Source of the DNA: Branchiostoma floridae
Taxonomy: Eukaryota > Chordata > Leptocardii > Amphioxiformes > Branchiostomatidae
DNA length: 60,000 nt
NCBI RefSeq assembly: GCF_000003815.2
Contig: NC_049983.1
Coordinates: forward strand, 11,103,870 to 11,163,869
Direction: 5' to 3'
The translations under genes and the position numbers were made by a program. The notes under the pieces are model-generated. The model was not told the origin of the DNA. It ran no database searches and saw only the letters and a list, made by a program, of their open reading frames with translations. How positions within the stretch are numbered: the first letter of the stretch is position 1; the number at the start of each line of letters is the position of its first letter. This document shows, piece by piece, positions 49,001 to 58,488 of this stretch.

Positions 49001-50252
49001 TACGGACTTCTGGCAGTCTACTGCCCCTCCAGCGGGAAATCATTTAAACTTTAATCTGAAGGTGGCCAGGTTCAGGTCCTTCCCTCCGTTCATACAGACT
49101 AGCAATGATATCTGCAACTATAACTTTTAGCCTGTGGTGCTTATTGAAGTTCTAGACGGCACACAGAAGTTGCCAACTTGTTACTTTGACCTTGACCCAT
49201 CTGATCAGGCCTTCACTTGTAGATAGGTTACAATAATACATAGATATGTCTTTTGATAACAGTATATGGCAAAAACTGGCACTTCAAATTTTCTATGAAG
49301 CAACTAATAATAATATTACGTAGAATGATGCAACTACAAGTCAAGGGCTAGAATGTGTTGAACCTTGTCCAAGTGATATGACTCTAGGCACAGGTTTGCA
49401 TACATTACGAGATACCTTCAGGGCCTGAACTATCGGTTAACTCACAAGAGATATCAAGAACTGTTACATAAAGTAATTCTAACGACACAATCAACTCTGA
49501 TCATATTTACTGCCCCGGATGCTCGCAGGGCTCCAAAATCAATGTTACTCTGTCGTCAATATATAGAGTTATTGATTCTGTGCAGTACAGGCAGTAATGA
49601 TGCTGTAGGCTGGTTTGGGCTGCCGCCTCCATGACCATTTGCGTCTGATTGGTTTCCCAGGGAGTTTACAACAGGGCAGAGCCTGTCTCTGTCTGAGGCA
49701 CGGGGTTAGCAGGGTCCCCACTGATGTTCTCATTAGGTTAGCTCAGCATGTAATATTGGGATCATTTACGATGCCTGCATGGGGTAGAGTAGGAGGTGAA
49801 TGCATGTGTCGAGCCATGTGAAAGCCTAAGGTGAATATCTAAACAGCATGGAGTATCTATTTTTAGATATTTTGATAGATTTTATTCTGATTGAAGATAC
49901 AAAATCTGTCTATGAGAAGAAAAAAACCCTTAAGATTTACTATATTGGCTAATTGCATCGATTTGCCCATATGTGTAGTCAGTCAACCATACAAATCACA
50001 TAGAATGCCTGGAGGATACAACATATAGTGATGCCCTGAGGAGTTAATTAGTATAGTTATTAAGCTATTATCCACCTGTGCCTTTATTGTAGTACAAGTG
50101 AAGTGAAACTTTTCCCTTATATAAACTGTTAACCAAACAACTGAACAAAATTCTACCATATGTTTCTATTAGTTTTAGCAACCAGTTGCCTGAGACCACA
50201 CAAGTTTTAACATCTGTTATGTTTAATGCAAAACTTTCCTCTGTTTATTCAG
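46100..50252. other. Upstream region of LRRN within the IMMP2L intron
   Basis: The likely home of the LRRN promoter and first non-coding exon, which I cannot locate. Contains the 47992-48009 palindrome. 48100-48500 and 49500-49820 are compositionally more balanced than the rest. No other gene is visible. Confidence 0.4.
47992..48009. promoter_or_regulatory. 18-bp perfect palindrome with TAATTA core
   Basis: ACCACATAATTATGTGGT is perfectly self-complementary and centred on TAATTA, the core bound by many homeodomain proteins. It lies 2.3 kb upstream of the LRRN start in an otherwise featureless stretch. A cis-regulatory role is conjecture. Confidence 0.3.
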
Positions 50253-50287
50253 GTAAGGCTTGGTCAACTGCCATATACTAGACAACG

Positions 50288-50791
50288 ATGGAACAAAGGA
50301 CTATCGTGACTCTGCGCCTTTCTGCCCTCCTTCTGCTTTGCTATCTACATCATACTTCTGGCAAGCCTTGGAACACCACCTGTCCCCTCCCCTCCTGCAC
50401 ATGTGAACTGCGGGAAAGGCTCACCGACTCCTCTCACTACGTCGATGCTAAGACTGTGGACTGCAGCAACCAGAAGCTCACGGCCATCCCACCAGGCTTG
50501 CCTCTGGACACTGAGGTCCTCCTGCTGCAGGTCAACAACATAGCCACCCTGGGGGACAGCCTCAGCCCCCTGGTGAACCTGACAGAACTGGATCTGTCTC
50601 AGAACGACATCTCCGACATCGACCAGAACTGGTTCATCGGCCTGAAGCAGCTGGCAAATCTGCAGCTCCAACAGAACTGGATCTCCGGCATCAAGAGTCA
50701 GGACTTCCTCCCGCTGAGCAACCTGAGGGAACTGCACCTGGACTACAACCAGATCACGTCGCTGGACGACCTGGCCTTCATGGGTCTCCAG
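50288..50791 (+). CDS. LRRN: LRRN exon 1 (signal peptide, LRRNT, LRR1-4)
   Basis: 168 codons ending GGTCTCCAG|GTAGGGG. It is markedly GC-richer than its surroundings. It encodes a hydrophobic leader ending HHTSG, the cysteine-rich N-cap and four repeats such as NLTELDLSQNDISDI. The last 7 exon bases and the first intron base, TCTCCAGG, are repeated exactly at the 3' end of the intron. An acceptor-like TTTATTCAG at 50244-50252 suggests that a 5' UTR exon is spliced on just upstream (exon start about 50253). Confidence 0.93.
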
Positions 50792-53654
50792 GTAGGGGTA
50801 TAAAACCGTTTTTTCTTACTGGACCTGTCCAGAAAAACCGGACCTGAAAAAATTTGGTGGACCGGATGTTGTACCTTTCGGAAAATGAACAGATTATATG
50901 ATCAGGCACTCACACGTTTTGGGGCCTTCTTGTTGAGGGAAACAACAAGAGCGAAGTCAAGTCTATAGTCATTTCTAAAAAGTTTTACAGTCAATAGAAC
51001 AAAGGCAGTTAACCTTGTAGGATTTTAAAACGCTAGTGGGAGTCGACTACTCCACCAAACCTTGACCAAACAGATTTCTTTGAAGCAAAATGGACCATTG
51101 CTTTGAGTATCGTCCATTCACAAGTTCTCACATACTGAATCAGGTCTAGGTTCAGGTCCGGACCTGGACCTGATCCTTTGGACCTGAATCAGACCTGGAC
51201 CTGAATTTTCTGTACCGGTGCCCATCCCTATCTCCAGGCACTGCAGCAGCTCAACCTCAATGGCAACAACCTGACATCCGTGGGCAGGGGGTGGCTGGAG
51301 GAGGTCCCAAGGCTGAAGATCCTCCACGTAGGCGACAACCCGATCACGATGCTGGAGGACGGCAACTTCCAGCCGCTCTACAACCTGGAGCACCTGATCC
51401 TGTCAGGTGCAGGGATGGTGGACCTGTCAGCTGGGGTGTTCCATGGGCTACAGAACCTGCGCAGTCTTCACTTACAGAACAACAGATTCATGAAGGTTTG
51501 TCTCTTAATACTTTGTCAAAGTTCCCAGATTATAAAGAAAGAACTTGAAGATACTACTCTATTGTATGTTACTCATGATCAGACACTTAACACTTGCATA
51601 AGCTATTAATTAGTATGTGACATATGCTATCAATTAGTATGTGACTAAAATCCTAAAAAAAAAAAAGTTACATGTTCAAAAGTTTATGACATGATTTGGG
51701 TTTAGAGTTTTCAGCAGGGTGCAATATCATTTCAATTTCAAGTCATAAAATTGCTGTAGCCAATTAGGTTTCAAACTTTTTGTTAGGATGCAATGTCAAT
51801 ATCAAATCTTAGACATAGCTTTAAGATTTCCAATATGATACAGCTTCAATCAGTTTGTTATCATTTCCAGATCCCATCGGCAGCACTAGAAAAAGTATCA
51901 AGCCTACAGTTCCTAGAACTGGACTACAACCCTATCATTAAGATCACCTCCCACCAGATCATCAAGCTGCCCCAACTGGTCCAGCTACAGCTCAACCACA
52001 TGCCCAAGCTCACCATTGTCGACAACGGAGCCTTCCAAAATCTGGCCAACCTCCGGCGCTTAGAGCTCTCCCACAACCCCATGTTAGCATACCTACATCA
52101 GGACTCCTTCAGAGAGCTCCCCAACCTGGAAATCCTCCTACTGAACAACAATGCTCTAACGGCGCTGTATGAAGACATCGTGCACAGCCTACCTAACCTG
52201 AAACAGGTCAGGTTAGAGGGCAATCCCCTCCGCTGTGACTGCCTCATGCGCTGGGTGGGCATCAATGTCACCGACATCAGCTACCTGGACAGAAAAGCCC
52301 TGATCTGTAACTCCCCACCAGAGTACCACGGCATGGACTTGGGAAGCCTGATCCCAGATCTGATGATGAGAAGATGCATGCCAATCATCCAGCCCACCTT
52401 CCCTTCATACCTCACTGTGAAGGAGAATGCACACCTGACCCTGGACTGTAGGGCCATGGGGGAACCCCAGCCTAACATCTACTGGGTCCTCCCTAATGGA
52501 GACCGCTTCACAAGCAGAAACACCTCGCCAAGAATCAAGCTCACACAGGAGGGAACACTGGAGATGTCAAAAGTTCAGGTAGGGCTGAAATTACATTCTA
52601 TTCTCTTAGTCATAAGGGACATACCATCATAGGAGTTCGTAGAACTCCCTGTCATTGCACAACTTTGAACTGTTCTCCTTTCATCTATTACAACTTTTTA
52701 CTAGTAATTGACTCAGCTAGAATACAGCCAGGGCTGTCTAAGTAGCCAAAGGCTATAATCAATTAAGGGCTAGACTAAGAATAACTTTGCACACCAGAGA
52801 ATACCCACATACATAAATAGTACTTATAAGTTACATATTACGCTGTTCTTTGATGTGGACAAGGCAAATTTGTTCTTAAACATGGGAATGATAACTTTAT
52901 TTCCCCTTCAAGGCCCTGCTACTGCTCCCAATAGTATGTACAAGGTGGGTAAAAAATTCGACACTCGTCAATTGATGGATAAAATTGCAATTGATGTCAT
53001 TGGAATAGACCAAAACAATCTCTTCATTGTTGTCTTAACATGTAGGTTCATGACACAGGCCACTACACGTGTGTAGCGATCGATGACGGCTATGGGGACA
53101 GTCGTACCATGCTGTTGAACGTTAGCGCCAGCGCCCACCACCTGTTCCACCTGGCAGCCTCCAACATCACCACCCACTCCATCCACCTCAGCTGGCAGAC
53201 GCCCTACGTGCAGCGTGTGCAGGCCTACCTGCTGCAGTACACCGCCATGATGATGGTAGGGGGCGTACATGTCACGTACCGCGCCCTCATCCCGCCCGAG
53301 GTGCAGCACTACAACCTCACCAACCTGGTTCCCTCCACCAACTACAAGGTGTGTCTCACAGTGGCAGACTTCCACACGCACCACCAAGGCGCCTGCATCA
53401 CAGCCATGACCAAAGAGGCCGCATCGCCGCCAACCCAGGTGGGCCTCATCATCGCCATGGTGATGGGTGGCATGGTAACGGTGGGGATGCTGCTAGCGCT
53501 GGTGTCGTATGGAATGAGGAAGTACCGCGTGCGACACTACCACCGGGCAGAGATGCACCACTACATCCACGACATCACCTCCATACCCCTGACAGACCTC
53601 TACAGCCCCATAACCACATCCTTATGGGGGAGGGACAACAGCGTAGACGCATGA
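50288..53654 (+). CDS. LRRN: LRRN-type neuronal leucine-rich repeat transmembrane protein (4 exons, complete)
   Basis: Exons 50288-50791, 51238-51495, 51871-52578 and 53046-53654 join in phase 0 to give 692 residues, close to vertebrate LRRN1-3 (about 710). Order: signal peptide 1-25; LRRNT with Cys32, 37, 39 and 59; 12 leucine-rich repeats (about 68-360); LRRCT with Cys376, 378, 400 and 423; one Ig domain (Cys447-Cys499, with DTGHYTC); an FN3 domain (about 518-615); a membrane segment 622-645; a 47-residue cytoplasmic tail. The tail motif SIPLTDLYSP resembles the LRRN-family tail, which separates it from LRIT, LINGO or Kekkon proteins of similar layout. The likely role is a cell-surface adhesion or signal-modulating receptor on neurons, inferred from the family. 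Start chosen: ATG at the signal peptide. The gene lies whole within an IMMP2L intron, on the opposite strand. Confidence 0.93.
50793..51230. mobile_element. hAT-like MITE forming LRRN intron 1
   Basis: The 438-bp element starts TAGGGGTATAAAACCG and ends CGGTGCCCATCCCTA (imperfect inverted termini). It is flanked by perfect 8-bp direct repeats TCTCCAGG at 50785-50792 and 51231-51238. Its interior is rich in GGACCTG/CAGGTCC words. With one repeat copy it makes up the entire intron (446 bp). The TSD length and the TAGGGRT.. termini point to a hAT-type non-autonomous transposon. A diverged relative begins near 7077. Confidence 0.85.
51238..51495 (+). CDS. LRRN: LRRN exon 2 (LRR5-8)
   Basis: 86 codons between acceptor TCTCCAG|G and donor ATGAAG|GTTTGT. 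It starts ALQQLNLNGNNLTSV and runs to NNRFMK, covering LRR5 to the middle of LRR8. The donor GTTTGT is weak. The frame stays open for 38 codons into the intron, so intron retention would give a truncated secreted form ending near 51609. Confidence 0.9.
51602..51650. repeat. 24-bp tandem duplication in LRRN intron 2
   Basis: GCTATTAATTAGTATGTGAC and GCTATCAATTAGTATGTGAC stand head to tail (from 51602 and 51626). Further on, 51716-51755 and 51783-51822 are also similar (GTGCAATATCATTTC, ATGCAATGTCAATATC). Intron 2 thus grew partly by small duplications. Confidence 0.6.
51871..52578 (+). CDS. LRRN: LRRN exon 3 (LRR8-12, LRRCT, first half of Ig)
   Basis: 236 codons from acceptor CATTTCCAG|ATC to donor GTTCAG|GTAGGG. 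It completes LRR8, encodes LRR9-12 and the C-cap NPLRCDCLMRWVG, and enters an Ig domain at LTLDCRAMGEPQPNIYWVLP. Earlier in-frame ATGs (from 51793) belong to the intron. The frame remains open past the donor to 52632, so that extension is read-through and not exon. Confidence 0.93.
53046..53654 (+). CDS. LRRN: LRRN exon 4 (end of Ig, FN3, membrane segment, tail)
   Basis: 202 codons plus stop. The acceptor CATGTAG|GTT at 53045/53046 is fixed by VHDTGHYTCVA, which completes the Ig Y-x-C motif. FN3 residues include SIHLSWQTPYV and NYKVCLTV. The membrane segment VGLIIAMVMGGMVTVGMLLA is followed by basic residues (RKYRVRHYHR), giving a cytoplasmic C-terminus that ends GRDNSVDA and stop TGA 53652-53654. 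Confidence 0.93.
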   Translation, partial: VHDTGHYTCVAIDDGYGDSRTMLLNVSASAHHLFHLAASNITTHSIHLSWQTPYVQRVQAYLLQYTAMMMVGGVHVTYRALIPPEVQHYNLTNLVPSTNYKVCLTVADFHTHHQGACITAMTKEAASPPTQVGLIIAMVMGGMVTVGMLLALVSYGMRKYRVRHYHRAEMHHYIHDITSIPLTDLYSPITTSLWGRDNSVDA

Positions 53655-55672
53655 TACCGGGGGGAAGAGAGAACATGTATATTACAGCTTATTCTTTCGA
53701 AAAAGTATATGCCTATAGAGAATTTTCTACAAAGAGGATCTGTGTGGAAAGACAAAGAATGGTTTGGATATCTGGCTGAAAATGAAAATTATAGTCTAAG
53801 AATATTGTCGCCAGATCTTGGAAATAAAGGTATCAAACATCCACTCAAAACATGGGCTTCTGAGTTCAACATTGTTGATCAACAAAACTCTGTCAACAGC
53901 TACCTTTGATTCCTTCTAAACCATTTCAAACCCCTAACAAAGATTCAAGGTCTGCTAAACTATATTGTACCTTCAAGTTATTATGCTCAATAGCATCAAG
54001 CTCCTAAGCCCCTGATTCCATACCAAGACATTTCATATTTCTGAGGGGACAAAAATGGAGATTGATATAACTCATGCAATCAACATGTAACTGATGAGGC
54101 CTTAAAATTGTGGGAAACTTACAAGTGGGTAAAGTCAACAAAATTTTGTCATTACACACATGCCCTTGATGTATGATAATTTCTATCTATTTTTGTCATG
54201 AAGCCTTCTAAAATTCTCTTGTTGGAAAATATTCATGTACAAATAAAAAAACTTCAGACTAACTGTAACAGTAAAGGATTGAATATTAAATAATTTTGAT
54301 GTCTGTATTTGAATGCAATACTGTACATTGTTGAATTATATTTCATCTTTATTGTAAATTACTAAAGGAGTATTGGCACCTGCATAGACGGCTGTTGCAT
54401 ATTTGATGATGTTCCTTATCTTCCTTTTGTTCAAAATCGATGTGGTATGCAAGTTTTAAATGTGTTCCACACCTACAAGTTATTGCTAACTGAATACTAA
54501 TGAAGCATCCTGTCATCAGAACGTTACAGACCCCATGCATCATGCGCTGTGCTGACAACTCATCCAGATACCTGGGCTCCTGAAAAATGAGCCTGTATCT
54601 TTTGTGGCGTGTTAAGTGTTCGTACGCACACCGTGACAAATGTTCGGCAAAGAGGGGATATAGAGGTGACAGCCCTGTAAGAAAGGGGTGGGGTGTCAAC
54701 ATTCTTCAGCTATTCCAAAAGATTTGGGCTTTTGAAGCAAAGACTAAGGCCTAACAGTATTTTGTATGGAGAAGGGGGTAGAGAAAGTGTTGTTGGAATG
54801 GTGAAAGAGAATGCTTTCTCCTAGTCCTATCCCAAGATTCCTTTTTTATCAACAGATCCTATACTAGATTGTATTTTCATCATGTTTGACACTGTAAATA
54901 TCATTCAAAAGCAGCATAAATTATCAGGGTCATACAATTTTGATTACAATAAAACAGCTTTAAATAGTGCTAGTACTATAAAAAAAAAAGTATAATGATT
55001 ATTTCAGCTCTGCAAGATGGATGCAGTGCCTATATTTAGATTTGTAACTTCGTTATCTCAGATCTGACTTGTCCTGTGTACCTAAGTGTTCAGTAATGTT
55101 ATATTGGCTACAACAATCATGGAAACTAGTACATTTGTATATGTTATATGTTCAGTGTAAACACATGCATATTAAGTGCATGAAATTTTTGCTTAGATTG
55201 GTATTAGTAAACAAAGATGCTATATTGTTATATGTTTTTGCAGTAGTTAATGTTAGTCTATGACTCTATGGACTATAAAATAAAGTATGTTTCTGTATCG
55301 ATTCTTACTGTTGGCTATGTCAAGGTCTGTTAACAAGGCTTTCAGATGGATAAGCCTGAAAGAAGACTGTTATTATATAGCTTTAGGCAAAAGCTGCACT
55401 GTCTACATTCGTAATTTTGAAGAGAAAAAAGCTTGCTATATTTTAACAGTAAACCATTATCTAAATCTAGATCTTTTTTTGTGACAGCTTCAATGTATGG
55501 TGTAAATGTTTTTTTGTGAGAAAGAATTAATATGAAGGACTTCAGAAAAATACATGCATATTGTACAGATGGCATGTTGCTTTGACTATATTGTTGTGAC
55601 AGGAATACGTCTGATGATCTACATCCATTGACATTTTAGATCATAGATTTATCTTTAACTCAGACAAATAAA
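53655..55672 (+). other. LRRN: Probable LRRN 3' UTR with several poly(A) signals
   Basis: AT-rich sequence without a credible coding frame. AATAAA hexamers lie at 53823-53828, 54242-54247, 54948-54953, 55279-55284 and 55667-55672. Which one is used cannot be decided from the sequence; the end given here is the last of this series. The short open frames in this stretch are unlike any family I know. Confidence 0.4.
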
Positions 55673-57154
55673 GGCATTTTCAAACACATCTCTTGATCAT
55701 TACATATTATATTATATAGATCAGTAACTTTTGTGCTCTATCGCTCTCAAACTCAAAGGCACTCATATGAAAGGCAATTGCTTATCACAGTGTGTTCCTT
55801 AGCCCCTATGTTCGAGTAAGGGTGTGGATAACATTATAGGTACAGGAACATACAAGCATATACTAGTAGTGGGTTTTGATACAAGTTATACCTGGATATG
55901 TTACAATACATTTGGTAGTTGAATATTCCAGAGAGGTTGCACTTTACTGCATTTGCTTTAGTCTGACATTTAGCAAAAGGCTTGAGATGTCAATTAGGAC
56001 CTTAAGTAACAAATGAAGACATGAAAACAGCTACTAGGCACCAGGTGGTGCAGGGGAATAGATATAATTATAAACATAAATATATAATTATAATTACATA
56101 GCAAGAAACTGAGATAGGTGGGATGAAACCAAATGAGAAAAAGGCATATTTTCCTTGACATTCAGAAGTTAGTGGATCAAATGCCACCAACCAAATGGTG
56201 TCTATTCAACACCAGGGAGAAAACCAACCATAGACATTGAGCTAAAGACAAAAAGAGGGAAGAAAGGGCAGATTTTCCCTGACTTCTATCAGCTTGCAGA
56301 TCAAACGGACAGCAACAAACAACCTATCAGCACCAGGGACAGTACCAGTCTTGGGGTTGACAATGTGTGTACTGTAGTAACTTGCAAGATCAATACTGTA
56401 GTATCATTTCTTATCTATGCTCAACATTTCTATTGACACCATTCATTAGTGCTTTGAAGGTAGTATTGTTGCTGAAGTAGAAAGGATAAGCTGAAGGAGT
56501 GAAAACCATTTGTTCTTCTGATTGCAACGTTGAAACTATAGATGCCATCACAATAGCAACTAGCAACTTTAAAAGCACAAAATGTATATTCACAAAAAGG
56601 ACTGCATATAAAGCTGATAAAAATTGACACCGTTTCATACCAAGGAGCTTTTATCATACATACCAAAAAATAAAATGTCTTTATTCTACCAGTCAGGAAC
56701 AGGGCAAATGAGATGGCAGAAGGACGCCACCTATCAACACCAGAAGAAACTGCATCTTGGACAGCAGCAAGTATCTTTCATATCAGACCATCCCTTTTGT
56801 AGACATGTAGTTTTGATTTCTTGATGAACTTCCTTATCAATTCTTTTATCAAACAATAAGGAAACAGTGCAGCATAACTGAACAATAAGCATACAAGCAA
56901 GGAGGTTCCTTGATACAAGTGATAAAAGCTCAATATGATAATGTCCATTTAAGCTAATATACTGTAGTTCAGATATACAGTTGTACCAACTACACCTCCC
57001 TTCTGATTAACATTGCAGCTCAAAAAGCTATCCTTCTTACATTCCAATACTTACCGATAAACTAACTCTTGACAAAAGAGGATTCCCAAAATACACTCAA
57101 AGTCTCAATTAACCAGTGTTATGATAATATTTATGTTGACATACATGTACTTAC
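55673..57154. other. Intronic sequence between LRRN 3' UTR and IMMP2L exon 2, no gene
   Basis: AT-rich, with only short overlapping frames in both directions around 56411-56824. A TATAATTATAAACATAAATA-type AT run lies near 56065. Nothing further can be named. Confidence 0.5.
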
Positions 57155-57258
57155 GCTAATGACACAACATCTCCTCTGTTGACCTTGAAGTTGCGGACAC
57201 TCCATCGGTTCAGCAGCACGACATCATTGAAACTTCTGTCTTCTGGGTTCAGGAAAGG
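57155..57258 (-). CDS. IMMP2L: IMMP2L, second coding exon
   Basis: A 104-base exon on the reverse strand, with acceptor CCCAG|CCT at 57258 and donor GC|GTAAGT after 57155. It joins the preceding exon in phase 0 and encodes residues 42-75 plus two bases of codon 76, starting [10 protein letters not shown] and containing DVVLLNRW and NRGDVVSL. The latter corresponds to the conserved NPGD-type box of type I signal peptidases. The donor is a full GTAAGT. The intron that follows on this strand is 51,465 bases long and contains the whole LRRN gene on the opposite strand. Confidence 0.93.
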
Positions 57259-57522
57259 CTGGGACATCAAGATCAAGGTCATAAATACAAAAAACAAACA
57301 AACAGTGGCTTTTCATTTGACGTCATCTGGGTCATGTTGGATTGCAACTGTGTGTCCATTAAGATGCCATTGCTTAATCTAATTACACGCCAATATGAAC
57401 ATCGGGGATTCAGATTTTTATTACTATGACGTCAATGACAAGCCTGTATAGAGTAGACTCAGTAGAGTATACACATGTTACAGTGGGGCTCAAGCACCTG
57501 TGACCAACCAACCAGTGTAAAT

Positions 57523-57605
57523 GGACCTTGTAGCCAAGTGGTTACTGCATTCAGTTCGTGAGCTGACAGACCCTTGTTTGAATCCTTGTAGCCAGGAGAC
57601 TGTAT
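57523..57605 (+). mobile_element. tRNA-like SINE head in IMMP2L intron 1
   Basis: GTAGCCAAGTGGTTA matches a pol III A box, and TTGTTTGAATCC a B box 45 bases further on. The segment between does not fold as a full cloverleaf with sensible acceptor pairing, so it is a SINE head rather than a tRNA gene. Confidence 0.45.
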
Positions 57606-57861
57606 ACGCTAAACTCCTCGTGTTTCAAAGCGCTTTCCTAATTTGCAATTTATCTACCGTAAACTAATTTAGATTTGCATGTGTATGAAAATATTCATCT
57701 AGTTTTATACATGAAGGCCAGTATAACAACGTTAAAATCAAACAAAACGCATTGTGAATTTCTCAATATAAAGCTGTTGAATACCTAGCTACAATGAGCT
57801 TTCAACCTATGTTGATGAAAACTTCAGGTATTAATTACAAGAGGCACTAAGTAAATGTTAC

Positions 57862-57984
57862 CTGCATAGAGGCTCCCTCCACCCTTGCCACGTATCCTAC
57901 ATAGTCCAGAAAGGTGACAGTGACAGGTACGGCCACCACAAACCCACTGGCAAACGACTTGAAATATCTCCGGGCAGCCTGCAT
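57862..57984 (-). CDS. IMMP2L: IMMP2L, first coding exon (mitochondrial inner membrane peptidase subunit 2)
   Basis: The reverse strand encodes 41 residues from ATG (57984) to a CAG|GTAAC donor at 57862/57861, ending in phase 0. The protein starts [10 protein letters not shown], followed by a hydrophobic membrane-anchor stretch (about residues 14-30) and the serine motif VEGASMQ. Ser39 is the expected nucleophile of this S26 signal-peptidase family. IMMP2L cleaves sorting signals of proteins in the mitochondrial inner membrane, facing the intermembrane space. The match to vertebrate IMMP2L is recalled, not searched, but it continues collinearly over four exons. The start is the first Met before the anchor; an in-frame TAA lies 15 codons upstream. 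Vertebrate proteins begin only a few residues longer. Because no conserved upstream extension is visible, I keep this Met. Confidence 0.93.
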
Positions 57985-58414
57985 CTTGGTGATGATATCA
58001 AGGGCAACAAACTTCAACCTCAACAATTATCGAATTCAATTTGAAATGTCTTTTAAATGTAAACTGAACACGTCTTTAAGTTCTAAAAGAATTCATCAGC
58101 TAAAGAATCCCACAGACGATTGAACATGGTATCAATCAGAATTCCCCAGTTGTTACAAGCTAGATAAATTGTTTAGAAAATTGACAGAACGTGGGAAACT
58201 CAGCTGATCTGCTTAAGGTCAGAGGGCAAAGATTAAAGTTGGCAAGTTGAGCGAAACCACTTAACATAAGATATTTTTACATTTTAGAAGCTTATGGTAT
58301 CAGACAACATACACGATATGTTATAAGTAGATTAGTATATTGTTATTGATTTTATCTCAGAGGTTATTTTTTTTTGCTTATCATAAATTATATGCTTTTC
58401 ATCATTAAACTTAC

Positions 58415-58480
58415 TCCCCACTTTGGACGGTTCCATTTACGGTAACCTATGACCCCCAGCTGACGCCATTTTGCGGATGT
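58415..58480 (-). other. IMMP2L: Candidate non-coding first exon of IMMP2L
   Basis: On the reverse strand a GC-richer segment with an AAAATGGCG motif is followed by a good splice donor, GGGGA|GTAAGT, at 58415/58414. An ATG within it (58469-58467) opens only a 10-codon frame ending in TAA, so it would be an upstream ORF rather than the protein start. The segment sits 430 bases upstream of the first coding exon, between the CRE palindrome and the coding start, as expected for a 5' UTR exon. This is inference: the transcription start is not visible, and the acceptor before 57984 is only weakly defined. Confidence 0.35.
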
Positions 58481-58488
58481 TGACGTCA
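58464..58488. promoter_or_regulatory. CRE palindrome and YY1-like site between IMMP2L and the KLHL gene
   Basis: TGACGTCA, a perfect CREB/ATF palindrome, lies at 58481-58488. CGCCATTTT (AAAATGGCG on the minus strand, a YY1-like core) lies at 58464-58472. They stand about 0.5 kb upstream of the IMMP2L coding start and 0.8 kb upstream of the KLHL-like start. The two genes diverge. CRE and YY1 sites are common in housekeeping promoters of nuclear genes for mitochondrial proteins. The motifs are seen; the promoter role, for IMMP2L or for both genes, is inference. Confidence 0.5.

Noticed and set aside
49050-49090. tRNA B-box-like GGTTCAGGTCC
   Set aside because: No A box at suitable distance and no foldable tRNA.
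51793-51870. ATG at 51793 as the start of a separate LRR protein
   Set aside because: It precedes a good acceptor at 51870. The LRR pattern and phase join exon 3 to exon 2, so the upstream frame is intron.
52579-53045. LRRN intron 3 as a second transposon-born intron
   Set aside because: Only AGGT is shared at the two junctions, which is splice consensus, and no inverted termini are visible.
53351-53779. 142-codon frame overlapping LRRN exon 4 in another frame
   Set aside because: Shadow of the GC-rich exon; the product is low-complexity His/Gly/Arg/Pro.
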